From GCA-2698665 sp047611265 (lineage in GTDB: Bacteria; Pseudomonadota; Gammaproteobacteria; GCA-002705445; GCA-002716945), in assembly GCA_047611265.1 (NCBI GenBank), contig JBLFWM010000001.1:124001-188000 (forward strand): a stretch of DNA of 64,000 nt, read 5' to 3'. The position numbers and the translations under genes are program-made. Positions 43,092-52,472 of this stretch are shown piece by piece. A model generated the notes under the pieces. That model was not told the origin of the DNA. It saw only the letters and a program-made list of their open reading frames with translations, and did not search any database. Position 1 is the stretch's first letter, and each line of letters begins with the position of its first letter.

Positions 43092-43799
43092 CTATTTACC
43101 TTCTTTTGAATCAACTTTTTTGTCGTCTTTATTATCATCTGCAGAATCTTCATCTGCTTTTACATTCGTTGCTTCTGGAGCAGCAAGTTCTTCTGGCGCA
43201 CCTTCTTCTATAACTTCTTCTTCTGCAGGCATATAACATTTAATTATTGCTGTATCACTTTCTTTCTCACTTGCAGATACAATCTCTACACCGCTTGGCA
43301 GAACAATTTCTGACATATGTATACTATGATTAAGGTCTAAATCTGTTACATCTACTTCAAGATTCTCAGGTATATCCTTGGGAAGACAACTAATTACAGT
43401 CTCTGAAATTATATGAGATAATTGGCCGCCAGAAATTTTAACTCCTTTACAGATATCTTCATTAATAAATTTTATTGGGACATTAACTTCAATCTTAACG
43501 TTCTGGTCTATCATTAAAAAGTCAATGTGAGTAATATCTGATCTTGTTGGATCTCTCTGAACTTCCTTAAGAATAACTTCTACTTTTGTATCACCAATAC
43601 TTAAATCAATTACATTACTATAAAACTGTGGGTCTTTAGTCTGATTATTAAGCTCAAAAGTATTAACTAATACTGACTGATTATCCTTAGAAGTACCATA
43701 TATCTCAGCAGGAACTAAGTTTTCTCTACGATAACGTTTAGTTGCTCTTTTGCCAAAATTTTCTCTTTTAACTGCGCTTAATATGTATTGTGATGTCAT
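43092..43799 (-). CDS. rplY: 50S ribosomal protein L25/Ctc
   Basis: L25 binds 5S rRNA. This 235-residue long (Ctc) form has the N-terminal KRENFGKRATKRYRRENLVPAEIYG domain, a second TL5 beta domain (about residues 95-185) and a strongly acidic, alanine-rich tail of about 45 residues. The tail (EEEVIEEGAPEELAAPEA, then DDNKDDKKVDSKEGK) is common in this family but recalls the acidic tail on S16 here. It lies between prs and pth in the usual order. Confidence 0.93.
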   Translation of the reverse strand: MTSQYILSAVKRENFGKRATKRYRRENLVPAEIYGTSKDNQSVLVNTFELNNQTKDPQFYSNVIDLSIGDTKVEVILKEVQRDPTRSDITHIDFLMIDQNVKIEVNVPIKFINEDICKGVKISGGQLSHIISETVISCLPKDIPENLEVDVTDLDLNHSIHMSEIVLPSGVEIVSASEKESDTAIIKCYMPAEEEVIEEGAPEELAAPEATNVKADEDSADDNKDDKKVDSKEGK

Positions 43800-43840
43800 T
43801 TCTAATATTCTCTCTTATTCTTCAAAAATAGGATTATACA

Positions 43841-44806
43841 CTAATCCATGAAGAGTGTACTAACAGATTCTCCATGATGAATCCTTCTTATTGTTTCAGC
43901 TAACATCCCAGATACTGAGATTTGCCTTATATTGCCAATACTTTTGGCCTTTTCATGTAAAGGAATTGTATCAGTTACAACTATCTCATCAAGCATTGAT
44001 TTCTTAATATTTTCATATGCTTTTCCTGACAAGACTGGATGTGTTATATACGCATAGACTTTTTTGGCTCCTTCAGCTTTTAAAGCCTTAGCTGCACCAC
44101 AGAGTGTGCCAGCTGTATCAACCATATCATCTACCATAATACAACTCGTGCCTTTTACATCACCTATAATTTGCATTACTTCCGATACATTGGCTTGTGT
44201 TCTTCTTTTATCAATAATAGCTAAATCACAATTAAGTTGCTTGGCTAACGCTCTAGCTCTTACTACGCCACCAATATCAGGCGAGACTACCAATATATTG
44301 GGTAATTTCTGCTTATATATATCAGCAACAAGCAATGGAGTCGCATAAATATTATCTACAGGTATGTCAAAAAAACCCTGAATTTGATCCGCATGAAGGT
44401 CAATGGTTAATAGTCTATCAATACCTATACCCTCTATCATATTAGCGACTACTTTCGCTGTAATAGGAACTCTGGCAGATCTAACTCTTCTATCTTGCCT
44501 TGAATATCCAAAATATGGGACAACAGCTGTAATTCTTTTTACAGAAGATCTTCTCAGAGCATCAGTCATGACCATTAACTCCATTAAGGTGTCATTGGTA
44601 GGCATACATGTTGGCTGGATTATAAAAATATCTTGTCCACGAACATTCTCTTGAATTTCTACAGATATTTCTCCATCGCTAAAAGTTGACACAGAGGCTT
44701 TACCTATTGACAACTTTAGATGTGACGCAACTTTCTTAGCTAGCTGCATATTTGAATTTCCTGAAAAAATCATCAAAGGTTTGTCGTTTTTCATAAGCAT
44801 TTCCAA
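43841..44806 (-). CDS. prs: ribose-phosphate pyrophosphokinase
   Basis: Prs makes PRPP, needed for the purine, histidine and pyridine nucleotide genes in this window. The 321-residue protein has SGNSNMQLAKKVASHL, the FSDGEISVEIQENVRG loop, the DLHADQIQGFFDIPVDN segment and the PRPP-binding MVDDMVDTAGTL. ATG starts at codons 1, 3 and 5 are all possible. tRNA-Gln lies 6 nt upstream, so the tRNA and prs are likely on one transcript. Confidence 0.96.
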   Translation of the reverse strand: MEMLMKNDKPLMIFSGNSNMQLAKKVASHLKLSIGKASVSTFSDGEISVEIQENVRGQDIFIIQPTCMPTNDTLMELMVMTDALRRSSVKRITAVVPYFGYSRQDRRVRSARVPITAKVVANMIEGIGIDRLLTIDLHADQIQGFFDIPVDNIYATPLLVADIYKQKLPNILVVSPDIGGVVRARALAKQLNCDLAIIDKRRTQANVSEVMQIIGDVKGTSCIMVDDMVDTAGTLCGAAKALKAEGAKKVYAYITHPVLSGKAYENIKKSMLDEIVVTDTIPLHEKAKSIGNIRQISVSGMLAETIRRIHHGESVSTLFMD

Positions 44807-44812
44807 ATTATA

Positions 44813-44884
44813 CTGGGGTGGAAGGATTCGAACCTCCGAATGACTGGATCAAAACCAGCTGCCTTACCGCTTGGCGACACCCCA
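44813..44884 (-). tRNA. tRNA-Gln (TTG)
   Basis: The minus strand forms a cloverleaf starting TGGGGTG, with D-arm GCCAAGCGGTAAGGC, anticodon arm CTGG-TTTTGAT-CCAG giving anticodon TTG, and T-arm GGAGGTTCGAATCCTTCC; the acceptor 3' strand is CACCCCA plus discriminator G. The T1-A72 pair is the usual tRNA-Gln end. CCA is not encoded. Its place between ispE and prs matches Pseudomonas. Confidence 0.95.
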
Positions 44885-44895
44885 AAAATAAATTC

Positions 44896-44922
44896 ATTAT
44901 AAATATATCAAGAGTATCTTGA
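44896..44922 (-). promoter_or_regulatory. candidate -10 and inverted repeat upstream of tRNA-Gln-prs
   Basis: On the minus strand TATAAT lies at 44901-44896, 12 nt before the tRNA 5' end. Just upstream, 44908-44922 is a perfect inverted repeat, TCAAGA-GTA-TCTTGA. The repeat could be an operator or chance. Nothing else is visible in the 133-nt gap between ispE and tRNA-Gln; no clear terminator was seen after ispE. Confidence 0.3.
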
Positions 44923-45017
44923 ATTTACTAGCTCCATAGCTATTGATTATTAGCCTAGATTAACATGAGAAATATAATAAGTGTATTCAAAATAACAGTG
45001 TTTTTTAAAATCAATAC

Positions 45018-45821
45018 TTATAAAGATGCAATTAAAAATGCTTTCTGATTCTTTGGAATAGCTGATATAGCTGACTTCGCTTTTTCCAAGCTATCAAATG
45101 AGACAAAAATTGTTCCCCCTGTCCCAGACATTCGAGCATTACCTAGATTAGATAGAATCTCATAAGATTTTTTAATGGAAGGATATTTATTAAAAACAAT
45201 CTCTTCAAAATTATTCTGAAAATTATTATTTATATAGTCATCGTATGAATAATATGATGGCTCATCAGGAATCTCAAGGAGACTATATATATCTGATGTT
45301 GATACATTATGTTTTCCAAATATCATTATAAACCAAGCAGGTTTTAAAAATATTTTTGTAATCACATCACCTTTACCCTCAACCCATGCATTTTTAGCAT
45401 TTAAAAAGAAAGGAATATCACTACCCAAAGATAATGCTATTTTATAGAGAGATGGTAATTTAACCTTATGATCATAAATTTCATTCAAGGCAAGCAGAGT
45501 TGTTGCGGCATTAGAGCTTCCTCCTCCTAAACCGCCACCAATTGGAATATTTTTTTTTAAAAAAATATCTAAGCCAATATGTTGCATTCTAGATACCTTC
45601 TTATAGGCATGTATTGCCTTGATAATTAAATTATCTTTTTCAAGAGATTTTACATTACATTCAAAGTTTATAATGCCATCATTTCTTGTCTTGAAGACCA
45701 GCTCATCATTTAAATTTATGAGCTGAAAGATGCTCTGTATATCATGATAACCATCTACTCTTTTTCTTAAAATATTTAGGAAAAGATTAACTTTTGCTGG
45801 TGACTTATAGAGGTATTTCAT
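45018..45821 (-). CDS. ispE: 4-diphosphocytidyl-2-C-methyl-D-erythritol kinase
   Basis: IspE phosphorylates CDP-methylerythritol in the MEP pathway begun by Dxs. The 267-residue GHMP kinase shows SPAKVNLFLNILRKR at the start, the ATP loop PIGGGLGGGSSNAATTLL, and the C-terminal ARMSGTGGTIF motif. It overlaps the TPR lipoprotein gene by 17 nt. In related bacteria lolB lies between these genes. Confidence 0.95.
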   Translation of the reverse strand: MKYLYKSPAKVNLFLNILRKRVDGYHDIQSIFQLINLNDELVFKTRNDGIINFECNVKSLEKDNLIIKAIHAYKKVSRMQHIGLDIFLKKNIPIGGGLGGGSSNAATTLLALNEIYDHKVKLPSLYKIALSLGSDIPFFLNAKNAWVEGKGDVITKIFLKPAWFIMIFGKHNVSTSDIYSLLEIPDEPSYYSYDDYINNNFQNNFEEIVFNKYPSIKKSYEILSNLGNARMSGTGGTIFVSFDSLEKAKSAISAIPKNQKAFLIASL

Positions 45822-47508
45822 TATTCATTGAGTTAAGTTTTTGCACGAATGATTCATCGTCAGAGTTTCTCTCTAATTCTAGATGAATAATATTTTTAAG
45901 CTTATTATAAGATTTATTTTTAATTAATATTTCACAATAATGCAAAATGATTTCCTTGTCTTTATCTCTCTCATAAGAAGCTTCGACAAACTTTAGAGCG
46001 TCAACATAATTTCCTCTTTTGTATTCCACCCACCCTAAACTATCTAGGATAGCAGCGCTACCTGGATCATAAAGATGAGCCTCATGTATTAACTCATAAG
46101 CCTCATCATATCTTTGGGTGTGAACAGCTAAACTATAACCAAGAGCATTTAAAGTATTCGCATTCTTCTGATCTATGAGCAAGACAGTTGTTAAATCTTT
46201 TTCCATTAACTTAATTTCTCTTAATTCTTCATAAGCCATTGCTCTTGCATATAATAAATTAGGGCTTGGCACCTTACTATTTAAATATTTTGTAGATAAC
46301 TCTATTATCTCCCCATATAATTCATATTCATTTAATAAAGATATTTGTTTCAACATGAATCTTTCTTTAATAGTTGGGGCAAAATATTTATTTATGTGGT
46401 TATCTAAAAACAAGATGGCTTTCTCTATGCTATCTGTTTCAACTAGAACGGATGAGGTATGTATTAAAGCAATAATTTTTAAATTATAATTACTCACTCT
46501 TTCGTAATGATTAATGGCTTCGGTATAATTTCCTAGTTCGTAGTCATTCAAGCCTCTCAAAATATTAACCTCGTCATTTTCAGAAACAATAGCTGCCAAA
46601 TATTTTTCAGATAAATTATATTTTTTATTTTCATAAAGAATTCTAGAAATTCTATAAATATTTTCTGGGTTATCAGGATCTCTTTCAAATATATCCTTGA
46701 TTAATTTTTCCGTTGCAACCATGTCGTTCAATAAGGCATATATTCCTAAAAGTTCATACTCAACCTGCCTGTCTGATGATGGTTTATTCTGTAAAAAATT
46801 TTCTAACAAATCTTTTGCTTGTATGTCTCTATGTAACAATAACAAGGAATTAGCGTATAGTCGCACCAAATTCCTTTCACTCAAGGATCCTATTTTATCA
46901 ATGTAATATATTACCTTTGAAGGCATATTATATGAATATAGCAACTCTATGAAACTTAAATTCAGGGCTTGGTTTTTATTTTTATTTAAATAGTTTTCAA
47001 AAAACTGTATGACATTTAATCTGTTTTTATTATCAAATAAAGAATATATCAGTTTACTATAATCACTTTTATTAATAGGTTGAATTTTTTTTATATAACT
47101 TTCAAAATATTTTTCAGCTAAAAATATATCAGAATTATCTAAAGATGACTTAATTGCAAATTGATAAGGAGAGTATGAGTTTGGTTCTACTATGAGCCAC
47201 CTCTTTGCAATTATTTCTGATTTTTTATAATCATAAAGGTTTAGAGAGATCTTGGAAATTTTTTTATATAGCTTAGTGTCTTTTAAAACATCAATATTTT
47301 TGACAAATACTCTCAAAGCATCCTTGTTCAGGTTTCTTTCGAGAGCAATGTGGATATAAAGAGAATTATATAAATGATTGTATTTATTATCTATGCTCCC
47401 TCCAAGCTGAATCTGATCGTCAACTTGATGTGCTTCGGTTGGATTCTTAGAGCATGACACAACAAATAATGTGATTATTATTAGTAAAATATTCAAATAG
47501 TTATGCAT
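45805..47508 (-). CDS. TPR-repeat lipoprotein
   Basis: This is a 567-residue protein from the ATG at 47508, with a lipoprotein signal peptide ending in LFVVSC (lipidated Cys19); an ATG at 47526 lies further upstream. The rest is a helical solenoid of TPR-like units, clearest near the C-terminus at NALGYSLAVHTQRYDEAYEL and ILDSLGWVEYKRGNYVDALK. The Pseudomonas counterpart beside hemA (a TPR protein) has the same location. It is probably an outer-membrane or periplasmic scaffold; no reaction is inferred. It is divergent from hemA. Confidence 0.85.
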   Translation of the reverse strand: MHNYLNILLIIITLFVVSCSKNPTEAHQVDDQIQLGGSIDNKYNHLYNSLYIHIALERNLNKDALRVFVKNIDVLKDTKLYKKISKISLNLYDYKKSEIIAKRWLIVEPNSYSPYQFAIKSSLDNSDIFLAEKYFESYIKKIQPINKSDYSKLIYSLFDNKNRLNVIQFFENYLNKNKNQALNLSFIELLYSYNMPSKVIYYIDKIGSLSERNLVRLYANSLLLLHRDIQAKDLLENFLQNKPSSDRQVEYELLGIYALLNDMVATEKLIKDIFERDPDNPENIYRISRILYENKKYNLSEKYLAAIVSENDEVNILRGLNDYELGNYTEAINHYERVSNYNLKIIALIHTSSVLVETDSIEKAILFLDNHINKYFAPTIKERFMLKQISLLNEYELYGEIIELSTKYLNSKVPSPNLLYARAMAYEELREIKLMEKDLTTVLLIDQKNANTLNALGYSLAVHTQRYDEAYELIHEAHLYDPGSAAILDSLGWVEYKRGNYVDALKFVEASYERDKDKEIILHYCEILIKNKSYNKLKNIIHLELERNSDDESFVQKLNSMNNEIPL

Positions 47509-47572
47509 AATAGTATAATATATCACATATCCATATTTTCGAAGAAAGTAAGGTAGATACAGGAAAATAATT

Positions 47573-48814
47573 ATGACAATAAATGTGCTAGGTGTTAATC
47601 ATAAATCCGCCCCTATAGATGTTAGGGAAAAACTAGCATTTGATAAAAATTCTATTCCCAGAGCTCTTGATGATATTAAAAATATTGAAGGTGTGAATGA
47701 AGTGGTTTTAATATCTACCTGTAATAGAACGGAAATATATACAGAGAATGATTCTGATAACTCAAAAATAATAAAATGGCTGAATAGCCATCAAAATGCA
47801 ACCAAAGATTGTGAGCCATTCATGTATAGCTATTATGAAGAAAAAGCTATAAAACATCTTTTTAATGTAGCTTCAGGAGTAGACTCCATGGTTATAGGTG
47901 AAAATGAGATACTAGGACAAGTAAAAGATGCCTTTAGAATTGCTGATCAAAATAGTTGTATTAAGTCGTCTTTAAAAAAACTTTTTGAATTTTCTTTTTC
48001 TGTCGCAAAACAAGTTAGAACAAAAACAGATATAGGATCTAATCCTGTTTCTTTTATGTTTACCTCTATAACTTTAATAAAGAAAATATTTGATAATATA
48101 TCGTCAAAAAAAGCTTTGGTTGTCGGCTCTGGTTACATGATACAGTTGGCAATTAAATACCTGCAATCTAACAATGTCAGAGATATAACTTTAACTAATA
48201 GAAATTTTGATAAAGGATCAAAAATTGCAAAAGATAATGGGTGTAATTATTCTAAGCTTCAATATCTTCCCAATATCATTGCATCCCATGACATAATTAT
48301 TTCATGCACATCTAGTACTATTCCAATTATAGGAAAGGGCATGATGGAGAGTTCTATAAATAATATAAATGCTAAGCCCTTCGTTATAATTGATCTGGGA
48401 GTTCCAAGAGATGTAGAACCAGAAATATCTGATCTAGAAAATGTTTACCTATATAGTATTGATGATCTAGGGAAAGTGATTAAGAATAACTATAAAATAC
48501 GCGAACAAGCTGTTGCTGAAGCTGAAAAAATAATAGAGTACAAAATTAAAGATTTTAAAATTTGGCTGGATGAAAATCATTCAGATAATCTAGTAAAACT
48601 ATATCGTGGTTATGTTGATGATATTACTAATGGAGCTATTATTAAGGCAAAAAAAATGGTTCATTCTGGAGAGAGTCTAGATGATGTGATTTCTTATCTT
48701 GCGGAATCGTTAAAAAATAAACTAACGCATGAAACTACATCAAAATTAAAAGAAATTCTTCCGTTACTAGATGAGCCTACTGCTCTAAAAATACAAAATA
48801 TATTTAAAAAATAA
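47573..48814 (+). CDS. hemA: glutamyl-tRNA reductase
   Basis: HemA reduces Glu-tRNA-Glu to glutamate-1-semialdehyde, the first step to heme by the C5 route. The 413-residue protein has the nucleophile Cys50 in STCNRTEIY, the GENEILGQVKDAF helix, a Rossmann domain (KALVVGSGYMI) and DLGVPRDVEPE. It starts a gapless run ending at dinB and is 3 nt before prfA, the standard hemA-prfA-prmC order. It is divergent from the TPR lipoprotein gene, 64 bp apart. Confidence 0.96.
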   Translation: MTINVLGVNHKSAPIDVREKLAFDKNSIPRALDDIKNIEGVNEVVLISTCNRTEIYTENDSDNSKIIKWLNSHQNATKDCEPFMYSYYEEKAIKHLFNVASGVDSMVIGENEILGQVKDAFRIADQNSCIKSSLKKLFEFSFSVAKQVRTKTDIGSNPVSFMFTSITLIKKIFDNISSKKALVVGSGYMIQLAIKYLQSNNVRDITLTNRNFDKGSKIAKDNGCNYSKLQYLPNIIASHDIIISCTSSTIPIIGKGMMESSINNINAKPFVIIDLGVPRDVEPEISDLENVYLYSIDDLGKVIKNNYKIREQAVAEAEKIIEYKIKDFKIWLDENHSDNLVKLYRGYVDDITNGAIIKAKKMVHSGESLDDVISYLAESLKNKLTHETTSKLKEILPLLDEPTALKIQNIFKK

Positions 48815-48817
48815 ATA

Positions 48818-49870
48818 ATGAATAATAAATTAATAGAAAAATTAGATAATCTCTTTTCAAAACATAAAACTATATCTGAACAACTAGAAGATGAAAATAT
48901 ATATCAGGACCATGAGCTCTTAAAAAAACTTAATAAAGAATTCGCTAAAATAGATCCAATAGTAAATAAGTATAACGAATATAAAGGGCTAATAAGTAAT
49001 ATTGAAGAATCAAAGTTATTCTTGACAGATAAAGAATTTAGAATGATGGCTGAAGAAGATATAGAGAAAAATACAGCTAAAAAAAATATTCTTGAAGGCT
49101 ATTTTGAAAATGAATTAGTTGATAAGGATCCAAATGATACTAAGGATATTTTTCTTGAAATTAGAGCTGGTACCGGTGGCGATGAAGCTGCGATATTTTC
49201 TGGAGATTTATTTAAAATGTATTCCAAATATGCAGAGAAAAATTCATGGGATATAGAGTTACTAAATGTTACAGAAAGTGATCATGGGGGATATAAAGAA
49301 TTAATTCTAAAAGTTACAGGTACTAATGTTTATGGTCAGCTCAAGTTTGAGTCTGGAACTCACAGAGTCCAAAGAGTTCCTAATACTGAAACACAGGGCC
49401 GAATACACACATCAGCTTCAACTGTTGCAGTATTGCCAGCGGTGGATGAAATAGATCAAATTGCAATTAATCCGTCGGATTTACGAATAGATACTTATAG
49501 GGCTTCTGGTGCTGGCGGCCAACATATAAACAAGACCGACTCAGCTGTTAGGATCACTCATATACCATCAGGCACAGTTTCAGAATGTCAAGATGGAAGA
49601 TCTCAGCATAAAAACAAAGCTCAAGCAATGTCAATGTTATATTCTAGATTACTAATGCATGAACAAGAACAAAGAAAAAAAGATACTGCTGAGGAAAGGA
49701 AAAATTTAATTGGTAGCGGGGATAGGTCAGAACGTATCCGCACATATAATTTTCCTCAAGGTAGAATTACTGACCATAGAATTAATCTTACTCTATATAA
49801 ACTTGATCATATTTTGGAAGGGAATATTGAGCCATTAATTGATGAGCTAAAAAAAGCATCACTAAATTAA
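48818..49870 (+). CDS. prfA: peptide chain release factor 1
   Basis: RF1 reads UAA and UAG. In the 350-residue protein, PNT at 188-190 is the tripeptide anticodon of the RF1 (PxT) type and GGQ at 233-235 is the peptidyl-transferase motif, in SGAGGQHINKTDSAVRITH. The length is typical for RF1, and no programmed frameshift is present. The glutamine of GGQ is methylated by the product of the next gene, prmC. Confidence 0.97.
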   Translation: MNNKLIEKLDNLFSKHKTISEQLEDENIYQDHELLKKLNKEFAKIDPIVNKYNEYKGLISNIEESKLFLTDKEFRMMAEEDIEKNTAKKNILEGYFENELVDKDPNDTKDIFLEIRAGTGGDEAAIFSGDLFKMYSKYAEKNSWDIELLNVTESDHGGYKELILKVTGTNVYGQLKFESGTHRVQRVPNTETQGRIHTSASTVAVLPAVDEIDQIAINPSDLRIDTYRASGAGGQHINKTDSAVRITHIPSGTVSECQDGRSQHKNKAQAMSMLYSRLLMHEQEQRKKDTAEERKNLIGSGDRSERIRTYNFPQGRITDHRINLTLYKLDHILEGNIEPLIDELKKASLN

Positions 49871-49871
49871 A

Positions 49872-50732
49872 ATGTTATTAACACTAGAAAAGATATTAGT
49901 ACAGTCCTTAACTGACATTAAAAGTCAACCTGATAAAAATATAACTAGGTCAGATATTATATATTGCTTAATGGAAGCGATTGGTAAAGATAAATCCTAC
50001 ATAATAACAAACCATGATGAAAAAATTGGCGGCAATCAATTAATAAAATTTAATTTCTTTTTTAATTCTCTGAAAGATGGAGTGCCTCTGGCATATGTTC
50101 TGGGTAATCAATTTTTTTATAAATATAAATACTATGTTAACCATAATGTATTGATACCCAGACCTGAAACAGAAATAATAATTTCTGAAATAATTAACCG
50201 TGGAGATCAGGTATACAAAACAAAACAAAAATTTAATGTAATAGATGCTGGATCAGGATCAGGCTGCATTGGTTTAAGTATTGCTTCTGAAAGAAATGAA
50301 TGGAATGTTATCTTGTCGGAAAAATCACTTGGGGCGTCAAAAATATTGAACAAAAATTACCAATCAGAATATAGAAATAATTGTTTTCTGGTAATGAGTG
50401 ACTGGTTAAGCGCCTTCAAGAAAGACACTGCAGATATAATTGTATCCAATCCACCATATGTCAAGACTAATTGTACTGAGATTGATAAAAACGTTAGTGA
50501 TTATGAGCCTGCCGAAGCATTATTTTCTCCTGATGGAGGTTTATCTGACATAAAACGAATTATCTCTGAATCTAAAAAGGTATTGAAAAAAGATGGTTTA
50601 TTGTTTATTGAGAATGGTTTTGACCAATCTGAAAAAGTAGTAGAAATATTGAAAGAAAACTATTATGAAGACATAGATATTATATTAGATTATAATAATA
50701 TAAAGAGATTTACAGTCTCAAGAAACCCATAG
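49872..50732 (+). CDS. prmC: release factor glutamine methyltransferase
   Basis: PrmC N5-methylates the Gln of the GGQ motif in RF1 and RF2. The 286-residue protein has an N-terminal helical domain, PLAYVLGNQFF and LIPRPETEIIISEI, motif I VIDAGSGSGCIGLSI, and the substrate-binding NPPYV motif. It begins 1 nt after prfA and ends 1 nt before gatC. Confidence 0.95.
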   Translation: MLLTLEKILVQSLTDIKSQPDKNITRSDIIYCLMEAIGKDKSYIITNHDEKIGGNQLIKFNFFFNSLKDGVPLAYVLGNQFFYKYKYYVNHNVLIPRPETEIIISEIINRGDQVYKTKQKFNVIDAGSGSGCIGLSIASERNEWNVILSEKSLGASKILNKNYQSEYRNNCFLVMSDWLSAFKKDTADIIVSNPPYVKTNCTEIDKNVSDYEPAEALFSPDGGLSDIKRIISESKKVLKKDGLLFIENGFDQSEKVVEILKENYYEDIDIILDYNNIKRFTVSRNP

Positions 50733-50733
50733 T

Positions 50734-51015
50734 ATGAACAAAGAAACAATAATAAAAATTTCAGATCTAGCAAAGATTGATATAAAAGATGATCAGATAG
50801 ATGATATTTTGACTAGTTTGGAAAAAATATTAAACCTAGTTGATGAAATGAATTCAGTAGATACTGATAACGTTACTCCAATGTCTCATCCTCTGAATCT
50901 TAAGCAAGAATTACGCAAAGATACAGTGGAAGCTTCTAATCAAAGAGAGTTGTTCCAAAAAAATAATAAATATACAGATAATGGATACTATATAGTTCCA
51001 AAAATAATTGATTAA
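50734..51015 (+). CDS. gatC: aspartyl/glutamyl-tRNA amidotransferase subunit C
   Basis: GatC stabilises the GatAB complex. The 93-residue protein shows ISDLAKIDI, the LEKILNLVDEMNSVDTDNV segment, and the family end NNKYTDNGYYIVPKIID. It is followed by gatA after 1 nt (taking the gatA ATG at 51017). Confidence 0.93.
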   Translation: MNKETIIKISDLAKIDIKDDQIDDILTSLEKILNLVDEMNSVDTDNVTPMSHPLNLKQELRKDTVEASNQRELFQKNNKYTDNGYYIVPKIID

Positions 51016-51016
51016 T

Positions 51017-52471
51017 ATGCATAATAAAACTGTTTCAGAACTAAAAAAAGATTTAGAGAAGAAGAAGATAAGTTCGGTTGAACTTACTAATCATTTCATT
51101 GATAGAATTAAGAGCATAGACTCTCAATTGAATTCCTTTATCTCGCTAACAGAAGAATATGCAATTACTCAGGCTAAAAAAATAGATTTGGAAATTTCTA
51201 AGGGTAAAATTAGGCCACTAGCAGGAATACCGCTTGCTCAGAAAGATATTTTTTGTACAAAAGGCCTAAGAACGACATGTGGATCAAAAATGCTAGAAAA
51301 TTTTATTAGTCCATATAATGCAACAGTTGTGGAAAAACTTAATGACGCGGGCATGGTTATTATTGGTAAGACAAATATGGATGAATTTGCTATGGGGTCA
51401 TCAAATGAAACTAGTTACTTTGGTGATGTTAAAAACCCATGGAATACAGAGTATGTTCCTGGGGGATCATCTGGAGGTTCTGCAGCTAGTGTTGCCGCAA
51501 GACTTATACCTTGCTCAACAGGCACTGATACTGGAGGCTCAATAAGACAACCAGCTTCTCTAACAGGTGTTTGTGGTATCAAACCAACCTATGGAAGAGT
51601 ATCAAGATATGGAATGATTGCGTTTGCCTCGAGCTTAGACCAAGCAGGGGTTTTTACTAGAACAGCAGAAGATTGCGCTATACTTTTAACTCATATCTCC
51701 GGACATGATCCTAAGGATTCAACTTCATCAAGAAAAGATGTTCCGGATTATGAAAAAGAATGTAAACAAAAATTTACTAGCATAACAATTGGCATACCTG
51801 TTGAATTTTTAGATGGCTTAGATGATACGGTCAAAGAAGTTTTTGAAGAGAATATTAAGGTACTCGAAAAAAATGGATGTAAATTTAAAAAAATTAGTCT
51901 CAAAAGTTCAAGACTTGGCGTATCTGCTTATCAGGTAGTAGCTCCAGCTGAATGTTCTTCCAATTTATCTAGATTTGATGGCGTTAGATTCGGACACAGA
52001 GCTGACAATACCAAAAATATTGATGATTTATATAAAAAATCAAGATCAGAGGGTTTTGGTCAAGAAGTTAAGAGAAGAATATTGATTGGAACATATGCTT
52101 TATCGGCAGGATATTATGATGCCTATTATCTTAAAGCACAAAAAATAAGAAAAGTTATTTCTAATGAATTTACAGAAGCATTCAAAGAAGTTGATCTAAT
52201 ATTAGGACCAACTGCTCCTGATTGTGCATTTAAAATTGGAGAAAAGGTTAATGATCCTATTGCAATGTATCTTTCAGACGTCTTTACAGTCAGCACGAAT
52301 CTTGCGGGTTTACCGGCAATGTCTTTACCAATGGGTTTCAAAAATAACCTACCTCTTGGCTTACAGATAATTGGTAATCATTTCGATGAAGCAAAAATAT
52401 TATCATTAGCTCATCACTACCAACAAATAACTGACTGGCATACAAAAAAACCAAAAGTATCTGGAGATTAA
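51017..52471 (+). CDS. gatA: aspartyl/glutamyl-tRNA amidotransferase subunit A
   Basis: GatA supplies ammonia for converting Glu-tRNA-Gln or Asp-tRNA-Asn to the amide. The 484-residue amidase has the Ser-cisSer-Lys triad: Lys in PLAQKDIF, the serines in VPGGSSGGSAASVAA and TDTGGSIRQPASLTG. The ATG at 51017 is preferred over 51008, which would overlap gatC. With tRNA-Gln(TTG) also in the window, the indirect amidation route is clearly encoded; whether glnS or asnS exist cannot be seen here. Confidence 0.96.
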   Translation: MHNKTVSELKKDLEKKKISSVELTNHFIDRIKSIDSQLNSFISLTEEYAITQAKKIDLEISKGKIRPLAGIPLAQKDIFCTKGLRTTCGSKMLENFISPYNATVVEKLNDAGMVIIGKTNMDEFAMGSSNETSYFGDVKNPWNTEYVPGGSSGGSAASVAARLIPCSTGTDTGGSIRQPASLTGVCGIKPTYGRVSRYGMIAFASSLDQAGVFTRTAEDCAILLTHISGHDPKDSTSSRKDVPDYEKECKQKFTSITIGIPVEFLDGLDDTVKEVFEENIKVLEKNGCKFKKISLKSSRLGVSAYQVVAPAECSSNLSRFDGVRFGHRADNTKNIDDLYKKSRSEGFGQEVKRRILIGTYALSAGYYDAYYLKAQKIRKVISNEFTEAFKEVDLILGPTAPDCAFKIGEKVNDPIAMYLSDVFTVSTNLAGLPAMSLPMGFKNNLPLGLQIIGNHFDEAKILSLAHHYQQITDWHTKKPKVSGD

Positions 52472-52472
52472 T

